Below are positions 27,361-37,087 of a stretch of DNA of 58,809 nucleotides, piece by piece. Location: assembly GCF_030651745.1 (NCBI RefSeq), contig NZ_JAUSCC010000151.1, forward strand, positions 1 through 58,809, in the 5' to 3' direction. How positions within the stretch are numbered: the first letter of the stretch is position 1; each line of letters begins with the position of its first letter. The DNA comes from Methylophaga sp. GTDB lineage: Bacteria; Pseudomonadota; Gammaproteobacteria; Nitrosococcales; Methylophagaceae. Both the position numbers and the translations under genes were made by a program. The notes beneath the pieces are model-generated. The model did no database searches. It saw nothing but the letters and a program-made list of their open reading frames with translations, and was not told the DNA's origin.

Positions 27361-29265
27361 TCACTCGACCGTTACCGACTTCGCTAAATTCCGCGGTTGA
27401 TCAACATCAGTGCCTTTGATCAAGGCAACATGATAACTAAGAAGCTGAAGTAGGATGTTGTAGGTAATCGGTGCTGTTATACGACCCACATTGGTGGTGG
27501 CTTTTACAACCTTGAAACCCGACTCAGAACTTATATCCGAACGCTCATCTTCGAATACAATCATTTGGCCGCCACGTGCTTTGACTTCTTGGAGATTGGA
27601 TTTGAGCTTTTCCAGCAGATCATCCAGTGGTGCAATGGCAATCACCGGCATATTTTCATCAATCAACGCTAATGGGCCATGTTTCAGCTCGCCAGCAGGA
27701 TAGGCTTCAGCATGGATATAACTGATTTCTTTGAGCTTCAATGCTCCTTCAAGAGCAATGGGATACATGGTGCCCCGACCCAAAAATAGCGCATGTTGCT
27801 TGTCGGCAAAAGCTTGTGCAATATCCTGGATCTCCTGCTCATGCATCAAGGCATTCTGAATCAGGTTAGGTAGTTTTTGCAGACCTTGAGTAATGTGTTT
27901 TTCACGTTCACGTGAAATGCGTTTTTTGACTTTGCCGATACAAGTCAGCAGCAAGGCTAATGCCACTAGTTGTGTAGTAAAAGACTTGGTTGAGGCGACA
28001 CCGATTTCAGGACCGGCATGGGTAAGATAACTCAGATCAGCTTCACGTGTCAGACTACTTTCTGCCACATTACAAATGGATAATGTCGGAATATTTTTTG
28101 CTGCAAAAGCGTCAGGACTTTCTGCTGCATGCGCTTTAATCTGTTGTAATGCTGCAAGTGTATCGGCGGTTTCGCCTGACTGACTAATGGTCACAAATAG
28201 AGTGTTGTCTTCAATCACCGGATTTCGATAACGAAATTCACTGGCGACTTCAACCTGACAAGGTAAACGTACAATATCTTCCGCCCAATATTTTGCCACC
28301 ATGCCTGCGTGATAGCTGGTGCCGCAGGCAATAATATGTAACCGTTCAATTTTCTTGAAGATTGACTCAGCGCCCGGTCCAAAGGTGGAAACTAGCACTT
28401 GATCCTGTGTCACCCGTCCTTCTAAGGTATCGATGACCGCTTGTGGCTGATCAAAAATCTCTTTGTGCATGTAGTGGCGGTGTTCACCCAACTCCACCGC
28501 CGTAATATTCAGCGTGGATTGTTTGACAGCCCGGTCGACCTTCTCACCGGTCAATGCACTGTATATTTCTACGCTGTCTCTCGTTAGTTTGGCAACATCA
28601 CCATCTTCCAGAAAAATAAAGTTCTGGGTAACAGGTAATAATGCGGAGACATCGGATGCAATAAAGTGCTCACCGATACCAATACCAATCACTAAAGGGC
28701 TGCCTTTACGTGCGGCAATAAGCGTATTTGGATCATCGGTGGCAATGACCCCAAGTGCATAGGCACCCTCAAAATCACGGGTTGCTTCCATGACAGCTTC
28801 TAACAACGAAAGACTGGTTCGCTGTGCTGTTGGTGAAGAATCACCATAGAGATACTGGTATATCGAATGTGCAGCTACTTCGGTATCCGTTTCAGAGGTA
28901 AATCGATAGCCCTGATGGATTTGTTGCTGTTTAAGTACTTGGTAATTTTCAATAATGCCGTTGTGAACAACGGCAATTCGATGATTACAGATATGTGGGT
29001 GGGCATTATTTTCGGAGGGAATGCCATGGGTGGCCCAGCGGGTATGTGCGATGCCCATTTGACCAGAAAAACTGGTGTTTTCTGCATCAATTTTGGCTTC
29101 GAGTTGCTTGATTTTGCCCAGCGATCTGACACGATGAATATTGGCGTCAGTATTGAGCAAGGCTACACCAGAAGAGTCATAACCTCGATACTCCAGCCTG
29201 CGTAACCCCTCCATTAAAATTGGGGCTACATTCCGCTCAGCAATACCACCGACTATTCCACACAC
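27361..29265 (-). CDS. glmS: Glutamine-fructose-6-phosphate aminotransferase (isomerizing)
   Basis: Makes glucosamine-6-phosphate, the entry to UDP-GlcNAc. The N-terminal glutaminase starts CGIVGG (nucleophile C2) with TRWATHG; two SIS domains follow (ACGTSYHAGMVAKYW, ISQSGETADTLAAL), and the C-terminus ends DQPRNLAKSVTVE as in all GlmS. At 634 residues it is a little longer than the E. coli enzyme owing to small insertions near 120 and 390. The start codon is GTG at 29265, backed by GGAGGA (29275-29280) nine bases upstream. Being inside the polysaccharide cluster, it may boost amino-sugar supply. Confidence 0.96.
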   Translation of the reverse strand: MCGIVGGIAERNVAPILMEGLRRLEYRGYDSSGVALLNTDANIHRVRSLGKIKQLEAKIDAENTSFSGQMGIAHTRWATHGIPSENNAHPHICNHRIAVVHNGIIENYQVLKQQQIHQGYRFTSETDTEVAAHSIYQYLYGDSSPTAQRTSLSLLEAVMEATRDFEGAYALGVIATDDPNTLIAARKGSPLVIGIGIGEHFIASDVSALLPVTQNFIFLEDGDVAKLTRDSVEIYSALTGEKVDRAVKQSTLNITAVELGEHRHYMHKEIFDQPQAVIDTLEGRVTQDQVLVSTFGPGAESIFKKIERLHIIACGTSYHAGMVAKYWAEDIVRLPCQVEVASEFRYRNPVIEDNTLFVTISQSGETADTLAALQQIKAHAAESPDAFAAKNIPTLSICNVAESSLTREADLSYLTHAGPEIGVASTKSFTTQLVALALLLTCIGKVKKRISREREKHITQGLQKLPNLIQNALMHEQEIQDIAQAFADKQHALFLGRGTMYPIALEGALKLKEISYIHAEAYPAGELKHGPLALIDENMPVIAIAPLDDLLEKLKSNLQEVKARGGQMIVFEDERSDISSESGFKVVKATTNVGRITAPITYNILLQLLSYHVALIKGTDVDQPRNLAKSVTVE

Positions 29266-29460
29266 TGATGGTCATCCTCCAAAAAAGCAAACAAGGATTA
29301 TACATCAGCTAACCAATAACGTCTGTTGTTCACTATGACTCATAAAACAATACCGTTTCGCTTCATATAAGAAGCTCATTAGAAGTATTAGTATACTGCC
29401 CAGGCTGATTTTGATTTTTTCAGATGTTCCAATTACTTCGTATTGAAGTGGCTAATATGA

Positions 29461-30444
29461 TTATTTGAAACCAAGAATAGTTTTGGAAATAAGTTCGGCA
29501 TTGTTGTTGTTTTTACTTGATGTAAATTTCGACGGTCCATTATAGTCCGCTTTTTCTATCTCTAACTTTTCAGTAAGCGCTTTAAAAAAGAGTTCGGGAT
29601 GAGCACAAAAATCCTCGTATTGAACCGTCAATTTCCTGTTCATATCTACTTTATCTAAACCTTTGTCGACTGCTTTATTGATGTAATGAACCTGCCCACA
29701 CGCTTGAGTTACTGGATCCATTTCTTTCAGTTGGTGGTATTCAGGGATTTCGAATGAATACCAATCAGCTTCATTGCCTAACTGCCGTTTACGCGCCTCA
29801 AGAACTGAAGCTACATTGCTAACCGGATCTCGTTTTATTTGAATGAAAATCACTTTTTCAAAAAGGCTATTGAGGAATGGAATGTTGTAGTTAAACAGCA
29901 TCCCTTTTGCAGCAAACGGTTTCTGAAATACATTCATCATGCCGATTAGCTCTGCCCGAAGAGTTTTGCTATCCATACTCTTTGTTAGTTCATCATCAGT
30001 CCACACATCACGTTGTGGTTCAGATAGAAAACGCCGCCAGAAATACCAGAACTCATTAGGAGCCAGCACACCTTTGGTTTTGCCATTTTCAGATTGATAT
30101 TCAGCCTGCTGGATAAATTCCCCTAATTCATCGCGAAAGTTAAATCGTGGATCGGTCAGCAATAACTGAATTTTAGCTCCAAGGATTGGGGCTTGATAAA
30201 AACGTGATAACAAGTTGGTTGGATAAGCAACAAGACCAGTATTGGCAAGCCACTGAGTAAACAATGTTGTACCACTGCGTAACGGTCCCATCACCATAAT
30301 CAATGGAAATGGCATTTGTTGGTTGGCAGTTGAGTTGAGTAAATTTTGTTCGCTTAATTGCAGATCGGCATTGAGCTCGGTAAGAAGCTTTTCAAGCAGT
30401 ATATTTTTACGAAATTGTTGGGTTCTGTGTTCAGACAATTCCAT
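29461..30444 (-). CDS. Sulfotransferase-family protein
   Basis: A 327-residue cytosolic protein with a PAPS-dependent sulfotransferase fold: MVMGPLRSGTTLFTQWL (5'-phosphosulfate loop, about 50-66) and FIQIKRDPVSNVASVL (3'-phosphate binding, near 200-215). It could sulfate a sugar or lipid in the surface polysaccharide. It overlaps the WbqC-like gene by 14 bases, and no PAPS synthesis gene is nearby. About 195 bases with no recognisable gene separate it from glmS. Confidence 0.82.
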   Translation of the reverse strand: MELSEHRTQQFRKNILLEKLLTELNADLQLSEQNLLNSTANQQMPFPLIMVMGPLRSGTTLFTQWLANTGLVAYPTNLLSRFYQAPILGAKIQLLLTDPRFNFRDELGEFIQQAEYQSENGKTKGVLAPNEFWYFWRRFLSEPQRDVWTDDELTKSMDSKTLRAELIGMMNVFQKPFAAKGMLFNYNIPFLNSLFEKVIFIQIKRDPVSNVASVLEARKRQLGNEADWYSFEIPEYHQLKEMDPVTQACGQVHYINKAVDKGLDKVDMNRKLTVQYEDFCAHPELFFKALTEKLEIEKADYNGPSKFTSSKNNNNAELISKTILGFK

Positions 30445-31120
30445 ACTCCCTGACCATCTGTTGACATTGTTTCTGGCTGTTAAACATCATTACATCAATA
30501 ATCGATAGATTTGGTATGAATACGTGGCTATTTTGCTCATATGACTGGATAACAGGCTCAAGAAATGATAATTGAATTTCCTGCTCTGCAAAGCTGCCAT
30601 GATCGTATAGTGCCCTACCACCCGGCACATTGATATATTGTTTCGCACCCAACTCTTCACAAATAGCCAATACTTTTTGCTGACCACGCAACGCATTATC
30701 TTTATTTAAATCTGACGAGAGATACCATTTCCTATCGAGTCCAAGATAATCGCAGATTTGCCTTAGACTGAAATTCAGAAAAGCTGCTAAGTTTGTCTCT
30801 TCAGAATAGAGAATCTTTTCAATTAGCGGTATCACATCGTCATAATAATTGGCGCGTGAATAACTCTGTTGGATTGTTTTAAATAGCTTGTGACCAGAAT
30901 TGCCAACATGGATTTGATTGATTAACTGATTAGGACTTGCACCGAGCAACTGGAGGGTAATGCGCAGCTTATCTCCATTTGAAAGAATAAAATTACGATT
31001 AATCCATCCCCCTTTAATGAAGTTAACATCGTCATATACGACAAAGGTATCAGCAGCCGATATCAGTTGGAAATAACCGATATAGGGGAAAAAGTAGGGC
31101 TGCATGATCGCTAACTTCAT
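30431..31120 (-). CDS. WbqC-family protein
   Basis: A 229-residue protein beginning MKLAIMQPYFFPYIGYFQL, then DTFVVYDDVNFIKGGWINRN, the signature of the WbqC family found in O-antigen loci. The biochemical role is not firmly established; members often accompany aminotransferases and are thought to help modify amino sugars. Here the DegT aminotransferase gene ends one base upstream and the sulfotransferase gene overlaps downstream, so the three form one unit. Confidence 0.85.
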   Translation of the reverse strand: MKLAIMQPYFFPYIGYFQLISAADTFVVYDDVNFIKGGWINRNFILSNGDKLRITLQLLGASPNQLINQIHVGNSGHKLFKTIQQSYSRANYYDDVIPLIEKILYSEETNLAAFLNFSLRQICDYLGLDRKWYLSSDLNKDNALRGQQKVLAICEELGAKQYINVPGGRALYDHGSFAEQEIQLSFLEPVIQSYEQNSHVFIPNLSIIDVMMFNSQKQCQQMVREYGIV

Positions 31121-31121
31121 G

Positions 31122-32333
31122 CTATTGATTGATACGGGTTCTAATTATCTGGCAAACCATATCAACAGCATCTTCAGTCATTGCTGTCCCTGTCGGTAAA
31201 ACTATCACTCTGTCTGCCACCACAAGCGTATTGGGAAGCAGTAAACCAGCGTGTGGAAATAACTGTTTGTAGGGCTGCATCTTATGACAACCTGGCCAGA
31301 AGTATTTTCTGGCTCTGACATTTTCAGCATGTAACACATCAACCAATTCATCCCGACTAACAGGACAATCAGGACTGACTTCCATCACCACATACTGATA
31401 GTTGTTATGCTCATTTTCGTCAAATTGAAAAAGGCTTATTCCTGGAAGCCCATTAAGACCCTGTTGATAACGATGATAATGTTGTTTATTTATTTCTACG
31501 ACGTTTTCAACGTTTTCCAGATTAACCAGTCCCATTGCGGCAGCAATTTCAATCATTTTGCCATTTGTACCGGGATGAATTACGTTGTCCAGTCCTGAGA
31601 AACCAAAGTTACGCATCAAACGCATTTTTTCAGCTAGTTCATCATTATTGGTCAGGACAGCCCCGCCTTCAAAAGTATTAAAAAATTTCGTGGCGTGAAA
31701 ACTCAATACTTCAGCTTGGCCAAAATTACCGATTTTTGTACCTTTATAAGTCCCGTTAAAGGCATGTGCAGCATCAAACATAAGCTTTAAATCAAATTCA
31801 TCGGCAATCTGCTGCAATTCATCAATAGGTGCTGTATGCCCCCATAAATGTACGCCAATAATACCACTGGTTTTGGGGGTTATCATGCGGCGCACTGCGT
31901 CTGGGTCTAGACAATGGGTTTGTGGATCTATATCGGCAAAAACTGGTGTGATCTCTTGCCAGTGCAGTGCATGAGCGGTAGCGATGAAGGTATAGGAAGG
32001 AATAATAACTTCACCAGACAAATTCAATGCACGAATAGCAATTTCCAAAGCGATGGTGCCATTACACATTGCCACGCAGTTTTTGACTTGATGCTTTTCG
32101 GCAATACGCTGTTCTAAAGTCCGAACTAAATCACCGTTATTGGTCAACCAGCGATTCTCAAAGATTTTATCGACGTATCCAATAAATTCAGACTTACTAC
32201 CGATATTCGGTCGGCCAACATGCTGCGTTTCATCAAAAGCGGGGGCTGCGCCATTAATTGCAAGATCTTTTACAGAGCTAATTTTTTTCATTTCAGCGAT
32301 TATCTCAAAGTGGGCTGATTTTTGATGACTCAT
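31122..32333 (-). CDS. DegT/DnrJ/EryC1/StrS-family sugar aminotransferase
   Basis: A PLP enzyme of 403 residues that aminates a nucleotide-activated keto-sugar. CNGTIALEIAIRAL holds the phosphate-binding turn, LWGHTAPIDELQQIADE and LMFDAAHAFN the PLP-facing aspartate, and FHATKFFNTFEGGA the Schiff-base lysine near residue 220. The first 40 residues are an unusual extension; a later start is possible, as ISSVKDLAINGAAPAF precedes the family core. With rfbA/rfbB giving dTDP-4-keto-6-deoxyglucose it could make a dTDP-4-amino-4,6-dideoxy sugar, or act on the WbpM product. Confidence 0.87.
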   Translation of the reverse strand: MSHQKSAHFEIIAEMKKISSVKDLAINGAAPAFDETQHVGRPNIGSKSEFIGYVDKIFENRWLTNNGDLVRTLEQRIAEKHQVKNCVAMCNGTIALEIAIRALNLSGEVIIPSYTFIATAHALHWQEITPVFADIDPQTHCLDPDAVRRMITPKTSGIIGVHLWGHTAPIDELQQIADEFDLKLMFDAAHAFNGTYKGTKIGNFGQAEVLSFHATKFFNTFEGGAVLTNNDELAEKMRLMRNFGFSGLDNVIHPGTNGKMIEIAAAMGLVNLENVENVVEINKQHYHRYQQGLNGLPGISLFQFDENEHNNYQYVVMEVSPDCPVSRDELVDVLHAENVRARKYFWPGCHKMQPYKQLFPHAGLLLPNTLVVADRVIVLPTGTAMTEDAVDMVCQIIRTRINQ

Positions 32334-32428
32334 AAACCAGCTATTGTTTCAAAATATCTTTTGGTCCCACTTCGAGCATACAGGATCTATGCCAAATGGT
32401 AGATCACCCTTCTATACGTAAAATATTT

Positions 32429-33607
32429 TTAGTCCTGACCAAACAAGTCCCGGGTGTAAATTTTTTCTTTTACGTCTTGAATATCGTCGGTAATGCGATT
32501 CGCAATAATTAATGAAGATTGCTGCTTAAAGGTTGCCAGGTCGTTTACCACTTTAGAACGGAAAAACTCATCATCTTCCAACACAGGTTCATAAACGATG
32601 ACCTCGATCCCCTTCGCTTTGATGCGCTTCATAATTCCCTGTATGGCAGAAGCTCTGAAGTTGTCTGACCCCTGCTTCATCACTAGGCGATAAATGCCGA
32701 CCACAGTGGGATTTTTCTTGATAATCTGATCGGCAATAAAATCTTTACGGGTGGTATTGGCATCGACAATGGCACGAATCAAGCTGTTGGGAACCGTGTC
32801 ATAGTTGGCCAGTAACTGTTTGGTATCTTTTGGCAGGCAATAACCGCCATAACCAAATGAAGGATTGTTGTAATGATCACCAATACGAGGATCCAAACCA
32901 ACCCCTTCAATAATTTGACGGCTGTTTAAATTATGAATCTCTGCATAGCTGTCAAGCTCGTTAAAATAGGCTACACGCATTGCCAGATAGGTATTGGAAA
33001 ACAGTTTGATTGCCTCAGCTTCAGTCGCATCGGTAAATAATACCGGCACATCTTTTTTCACTGCGCCTTCAAGCAATAAATCAGCAAATAATTGAGCACG
33101 CTCACTTTGCTCACCAACTACAATCCGTGAAGGATAAAGGTTGTCATACAGCGCTTTCCCTTCACGTAAAAATTCAGGCGAGAAGAAAATATTGTCAGTG
33201 TTGAATTTCGTTTTGACTGTACTGGTATAGCCAACAGGAATAGTTGATTTAATGACCATTACTGCTGCCGGGTTGATTTCCAATACATCGCGAATAACAG
33301 CTTCAACAGAATTGGTATTAAAGGTATTAGTCACCGTATCGTAATCAGTTGGCGTGGCAATAATGACGAAGTCCGCTTTTGCATAAGCCGTTTTTTTGTC
33401 CGTCGTAGCCGTCAGATTTAACAGTTTATTGGCCAGAAAATCTTCAATTTCCCTATCGACTATTGGTGATTTTTTTGCATTAATCAGATCCACCTTCTCA
33501 GCAATAATATCCAGCGCAGTGACCTGATGGTGTTGGGACAGCAATACAGCGAGAGATAATCCGACATAACCGGTTCCTGCAACTGCAATATTGAGTGTTT
33601 TATCCAT
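32429..33607 (-). CDS. ugd: UDP-glucose 6-dehydrogenase family
   Basis: Oxidises a nucleotide-sugar C6 alcohol to the acid (UDP-glucose to UDP-glucuronate in the best match). At 392 residues it has the NAD-binding [11 protein letters not shown] near the start, KSTIPVGYT, the substrate loop [12 protein letters not shown], the catalytic cysteine in [11 protein letters not shown] and [12 protein letters not shown], which is typical of the short Ugd type. It is flanked by gaps of 95 and 73 bases. It provides an acidic sugar for the surface polysaccharide. Confidence 0.93.
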   Translation of the reverse strand: MDKTLNIAVAGTGYVGLSLAVLLSQHHQVTALDIIAEKVDLINAKKSPIVDREIEDFLANKLLNLTATTDKKTAYAKADFVIIATPTDYDTVTNTFNTNSVEAVIRDVLEINPAAVMVIKSTIPVGYTSTVKTKFNTDNIFFSPEFLREGKALYDNLYPSRIVVGEQSERAQLFADLLLEGAVKKDVPVLFTDATEAEAIKLFSNTYLAMRVAYFNELDSYAEIHNLNSRQIIEGVGLDPRIGDHYNNPSFGYGGYCLPKDTKQLLANYDTVPNSLIRAIVDANTTRKDFIADQIIKKNPTVVGIYRLVMKQGSDNFRASAIQGIMKRIKAKGIEVIVYEPVLEDDEFFRSKVVNDLATFKQQSSLIIANRITDDIQDVKEKIYTRDLFGQD

Positions 33608-33680
33608 AATCCGTCTCTATATGAAAGGTTAATAACGATGCATGTTTATTGTCCGAAGCCACCAGCGCTGGACATGCTAT

Positions 33681-35618
33681 TTACTGATTAACGACAACTT
33701 TCTGACTCAACCAGTCTTCAATCCCGCATTGCGGCATAAAACCGTCCACATATTTACTCAGAATTGTTCTGATTTGTTCGTAATCTGAACTGCTTACGGC
33801 ATGCTGTAAGTCTGTCAAAATCAGCTGTAAATCGGGCCAGGCAATTACTCGCTCTTCAGCTCGCATGATTTTCTGATGAGCAGTCTGGCTGACATTTTCT
33901 CCGATTAACAGCTCTTCAAATAATTTTTCTCCAGGTCGCAGCCCGGTAAATATGATTTCAATATCACCATCAGGGTTTTCAGTATTTTTTACGGTAAACC
34001 CACTAAGGTGAATCATCCGTTTTGCCAAATCAACGATTTTGACGGCTGCTCCCATATCCAATACAAACACATCCCCCCCCTGTCCCATCGCCCCAGCCTG
34101 AATAACCAGTTCAGCGGCTTCTGGAATCGTCATGAAGTAGCGAATAATTTGAGGATCGGTCACCGTTACCGGCCCACCTCGGGCTATCTGTTCCCGAAAT
34201 AAAGGTACAACGGAACCGGATGAACCCAGCACATTACCAAATCGCACCATGGTAAAACGTGTAGTCGAATTTTGTGCAAAAGCCTGCAACACCAGCTCTG
34301 CCATGCGTTTACTGGCTCCCATGGTATTGGTCGGTCGAACAGCTTTATCTGTTGATATCAATACAAACGTTTCAACCTTGGCTGCAATCGCAGCCTGGGC
34401 ACAATGCAGGGTTCCAAAAACGTTATTACGGATACCCTCACCCACATTCTTTTCAACCATCGGCACATGTTTATATGCAGCAGCATGATAAATAGTCTGT
34501 ACCGAAAAATGCTGACAAATTGATGTCAGACGGGCGCGATCAACTACCGACCCCAACAAGGCAATAACTTCGACTTGGGGTTCCAGATGATTAAGTTCCT
34601 GTTCGATTTGGTACAGTGCGAACTCACTGATTTCAAACAATAACAAACGACTGGGTTTAAGCTTGATAAGCTGCCGCGACAATTCAGAACCAATGGAACC
34701 GCCAGCGCCGGTCACCATCACACATTTCTGGCTGATATTAGCTGTCAACAATTGCGGATCAGCGGCAACGGCCTCTCTGCCAAGTAAGTCAGCTATGTCA
34801 ACTTCCTGGATATCCGAGACTTCCAGTTTGCCCTCCGCGATATCGGTGAGATCAGGTAACGTGCGAATATGTACCGGATATTCCTCCAGTGAAAGCAGAA
34901 TTTCATTGCGCCGACTTCGGGAGGCTGAAGGCATGGCCAACAACACGTCACGGATATGATATTTATCGATCAACTTGACGAGATCACGCGGTCGATAGAC
35001 CGTTAGACCGTTAATTTGCTGGCGATAAAGCGTAGGTTCATCATCAATAAACGCAACAGGCCTCAGTTGGCGGCCCATTTTTAACAACGCTGATAATTGC
35101 GCTCCAGCCTGGCCTGCACCATAAATCAATACGGGAGGGATATAACGCGAATTATTCAGTTCAGTCAGAGGTTTGCGGGTGGTGCTGATAAATAACCAAC
35201 GGGCATATAAACGCAAACCACCGACCACCAAAAACAGTAACACCGCATTAATAAAGTAAATTGTACGCGGAACCAAGCCAGCATATGGCCCGGAAATTAC
35301 CACTACCGTGGCAAAAATTGCCGTAAACAAACTGATAGCTTTGAATATCGTCCACAGCGCATCCAGACCAATATAACGTACGATCGCCCGATATAATCCC
35401 AGCTTGATAAAGATAGGAATAGCAATCAGCGGGGCAAGCAGAAATAACCACCATTGCGATGAGGGCGGATCATAGAGCGTACTTAAACGTAGCGAAAATG
35501 CCAGCCACAGCACCAGCATCACTACAAGGTAATCAATGCAAATGCTCAATATTCGTTTGGTGGTTCTTGGACGGCTTAAAAACCACTGCATCAATCTGTT
35601 GTACGTGGTTCGTATCAC
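33681..35618 (-). CDS. WbpM/CapD-type nucleotide-sugar 4,6-dehydratase (long SDR)
   Basis: A 645-residue protein with four hydrophobic segments in the first 145 residues, a first Rossmann domain (VLIYGAGQAGAQL, about 163-175) and a second catalytic one (MVTGAGGSIGSELSRQL, about 300). STDKAVRPTNTMGASKRMAE carries the altered catalytic motif (M in place of Y, then K) of the WbpM family. These convert UDP-GlcNAc to UDP-4-keto-6-deoxy-GlcNAc at the membrane. That product is the substrate expected for the WbpV-like reductase at 18176-19153. Full length and apparently intact. Confidence 0.93.
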   Translation of the reverse strand: MIRTTYNRLMQWFLSRPRTTKRILSICIDYLVVMLVLWLAFSLRLSTLYDPPSSQWWLFLLAPLIAIPIFIKLGLYRAIVRYIGLDALWTIFKAISLFTAIFATVVVISGPYAGLVPRTIYFINAVLLFLVVGGLRLYARWLFISTTRKPLTELNNSRYIPPVLIYGAGQAGAQLSALLKMGRQLRPVAFIDDEPTLYRQQINGLTVYRPRDLVKLIDKYHIRDVLLAMPSASRSRRNEILLSLEEYPVHIRTLPDLTDIAEGKLEVSDIQEVDIADLLGREAVAADPQLLTANISQKCVMVTGAGGSIGSELSRQLIKLKPSRLLLFEISEFALYQIEQELNHLEPQVEVIALLGSVVDRARLTSICQHFSVQTIYHAAAYKHVPMVEKNVGEGIRNNVFGTLHCAQAAIAAKVETFVLISTDKAVRPTNTMGASKRMAELVLQAFAQNSTTRFTMVRFGNVLGSSGSVVPLFREQIARGGPVTVTDPQIIRYFMTIPEAAELVIQAGAMGQGGDVFVLDMGAAVKIVDLAKRMIHLSGFTVKNTENPDGDIEIIFTGLRPGEKLFEELLIGENVSQTAHQKIMRAEERVIAWPDLQLILTDLQHAVSSSDYEQIRTILSKYVDGFMPQCGIEDWLSQKVVVNQ

Positions 35619-35667
35619 TGAAACCTTTCCTCAATACCACATGCTGTGGTCAAACTGCACTTACAGT

Positions 35668-36540
35668 TTATAACTGCAAAACCCATTGTAAACTTAACTG
35701 CCAATCCGGTAATTGCAAACCGAAATGTTGCTGTAACTTAGAATTATCCATAAGTGAATTTAAAGGACGTCTGGCCGGAGTCGGATACTCTGCCGTTGTA
35801 ATTCCTGTTACCTCTGGCACTCGTCGGCCATCCTGTTCTGCCAACTTAAATATTGCTTCGGCAAAGCCTTTCCAACTGGTTTGACCTGCTGCACTTAAAT
35901 GATAAATACCAGTGTTTTTATTCCAGAAGCTTTCATCATTATAAGACTGTGCTAATGCTTGTACTGTGACATCAGCAATATGTCTGCTCCAGGTAGGTGT
36001 TCCCAATTGATCGTCAACAATGCTCAGCTGTTCACGTTCCTCTGCAAGTCTCAGCATGGTATTAAGAAAATTATGACCACGGCGATCATAGACCCAGCTG
36101 GTTCGGAAAATCAGATGATCGCATTGGCTGGCGGTAATAGCCTGTTCACCTTCAAGCTTGGTCAATCCATAATGGCTCAGTGGTCCGGTCGCATCTGTCT
36201 CGACCCAGGGAAAGTCTTTACTGCCATCAAATACATAATCAGTGGAATAATGAACTAACGGAATCGCTAACTTTTTGGCTTCCTCAGCCATTACGGCAGG
36301 GGCAATCGCATTGATTTGTCGGGCGAGTTCTGTTTCCTGCTCGGCTTTATCGACCGCAGTATAGGCAGCAGCATTTACAATCAGATCCGGCTTGAGTTCG
36401 TTAATCAACGATCGGATTGCTGAAATATCCGCTAAATCCAGTGAAAACCTTGTCGTGGTATGCAATTCGCCCAGACAGGCAAGACTGCGCTGTAATTGAT
36501 AACCAACCTGCCCTTGTCCGCCTATCAGTAATATTTTCAC
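35668..36540 (-). CDS. rfbD: dTDP-4-dehydrorhamnose reductase
   Basis: Last step of dTDP-L-rhamnose synthesis. KILLIGGQGQVGYQL is the N-terminal NADPH motif, with HYSTDYVFDG and the catalytic YGLTKLEGEQ further on. I place the start at the GTG at 36540, two bases after the rfbC stop codon (TAGGGTG), because the family begins at this motif and GGAG lies about 10 bases upstream; that gives 290 residues. An in-frame ATG at 36582 would add 14 residues and overlap rfbC. Part of the rfbBACD operon. Confidence 0.93.
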   Translation of the reverse strand: MKILLIGGQGQVGYQLQRSLACLGELHTTTRFSLDLADISAIRSLINELKPDLIVNAAAYTAVDKAEQETELARQINAIAPAVMAEEAKKLAIPLVHYSTDYVFDGSKDFPWVETDATGPLSHYGLTKLEGEQAITASQCDHLIFRTSWVYDRRGHNFLNTMLRLAEEREQLSIVDDQLGTPTWSRHIADVTVQALAQSYNDESFWNKNTGIYHLSAAGQTSWKGFAEAIFKLAEQDGRRVPEVTGITTAEYPTPARRPLNSLMDNSKLQQHFGLQLPDWQLSLQWVLQL

Positions 36541-36541
36541 C

Positions 36542-37087
36542 CTAAAATGTCTCCGCCAATTTAAAAGGCGTGCCTTGTTCATCTTTAGCGGATAAAACCG
36601 GAGTCAAACCATCCAATGGCCAGTCAATAGACAGATCTGCATCATCCCAGGCGACGGTTCTCTCGTATTCAGGTGCGTAATAGTCTGTGGTTTTATAGAG
36701 AAAATCAGCACTGTCACTTAATACCAGAAATCCATGAGCAAAACCGGCAGGTACCCAGAATTGTTCCTGTCCTTCAGCAGTTAATATTGCTCCTGTCCAT
36801 TGACCATAAGTCGCTGAATTTCTTCGCATATCAACGGCAACATCAAAAACTTTGCCAGCGGTGACCCTGACCAGTTTTCCTTGGGGTTGTTTGATTTGAT
36901 AATGTAGTCCTCGCAGCACACCTTTGGCTGATCGGGAGTGGTTGTCCTGGACAAAATCTATATCTAAACCGAGTAATTCCTTAAAGGTTTTTTTGTTATA
37001 ACTTTCCAGAAAAAAACCACGTTCATCACCAAACTTTTTGGGTGTCAGTAATTTAACATCAGGAATATCGGTCTCGGTTACTAACAT
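36542..37087 (-). CDS. rfbC: dTDP-4-dehydrorhamnose 3,5-epimerase
   Basis: A 181-residue cupin-fold epimerase. It has DERGFFLESY near the start, the catalytic histidine H62 in GVLRGLHYQ and tyrosine Y131 in DFLYKTTDYY, and WVPAGFAHGF. The length is standard. Its start overlaps the last base of the rfbA stop codon, and rfbD follows at once. Confidence 0.96.
   Translation of the reverse strand: MLVTETDIPDVKLLTPKKFGDERGFFLESYNKKTFKELLGLDIDFVQDNHSRSAKGVLRGLHYQIKQPQGKLVRVTAGKVFDVAVDMRRNSATYGQWTGAILTAEGQEQFWVPAGFAHGFLVLSDSADFLYKTTDYYAPEYERTVAWDDADLSIDWPLDGLTPVLSAKDEQGTPFKLAETF

Noticed and set aside
35459..35884. 141-residue plus-strand frame opposite rfbD and the dehydratase
   Set aside because: Cysteine-rich random-looking translation opposite two confident genes.
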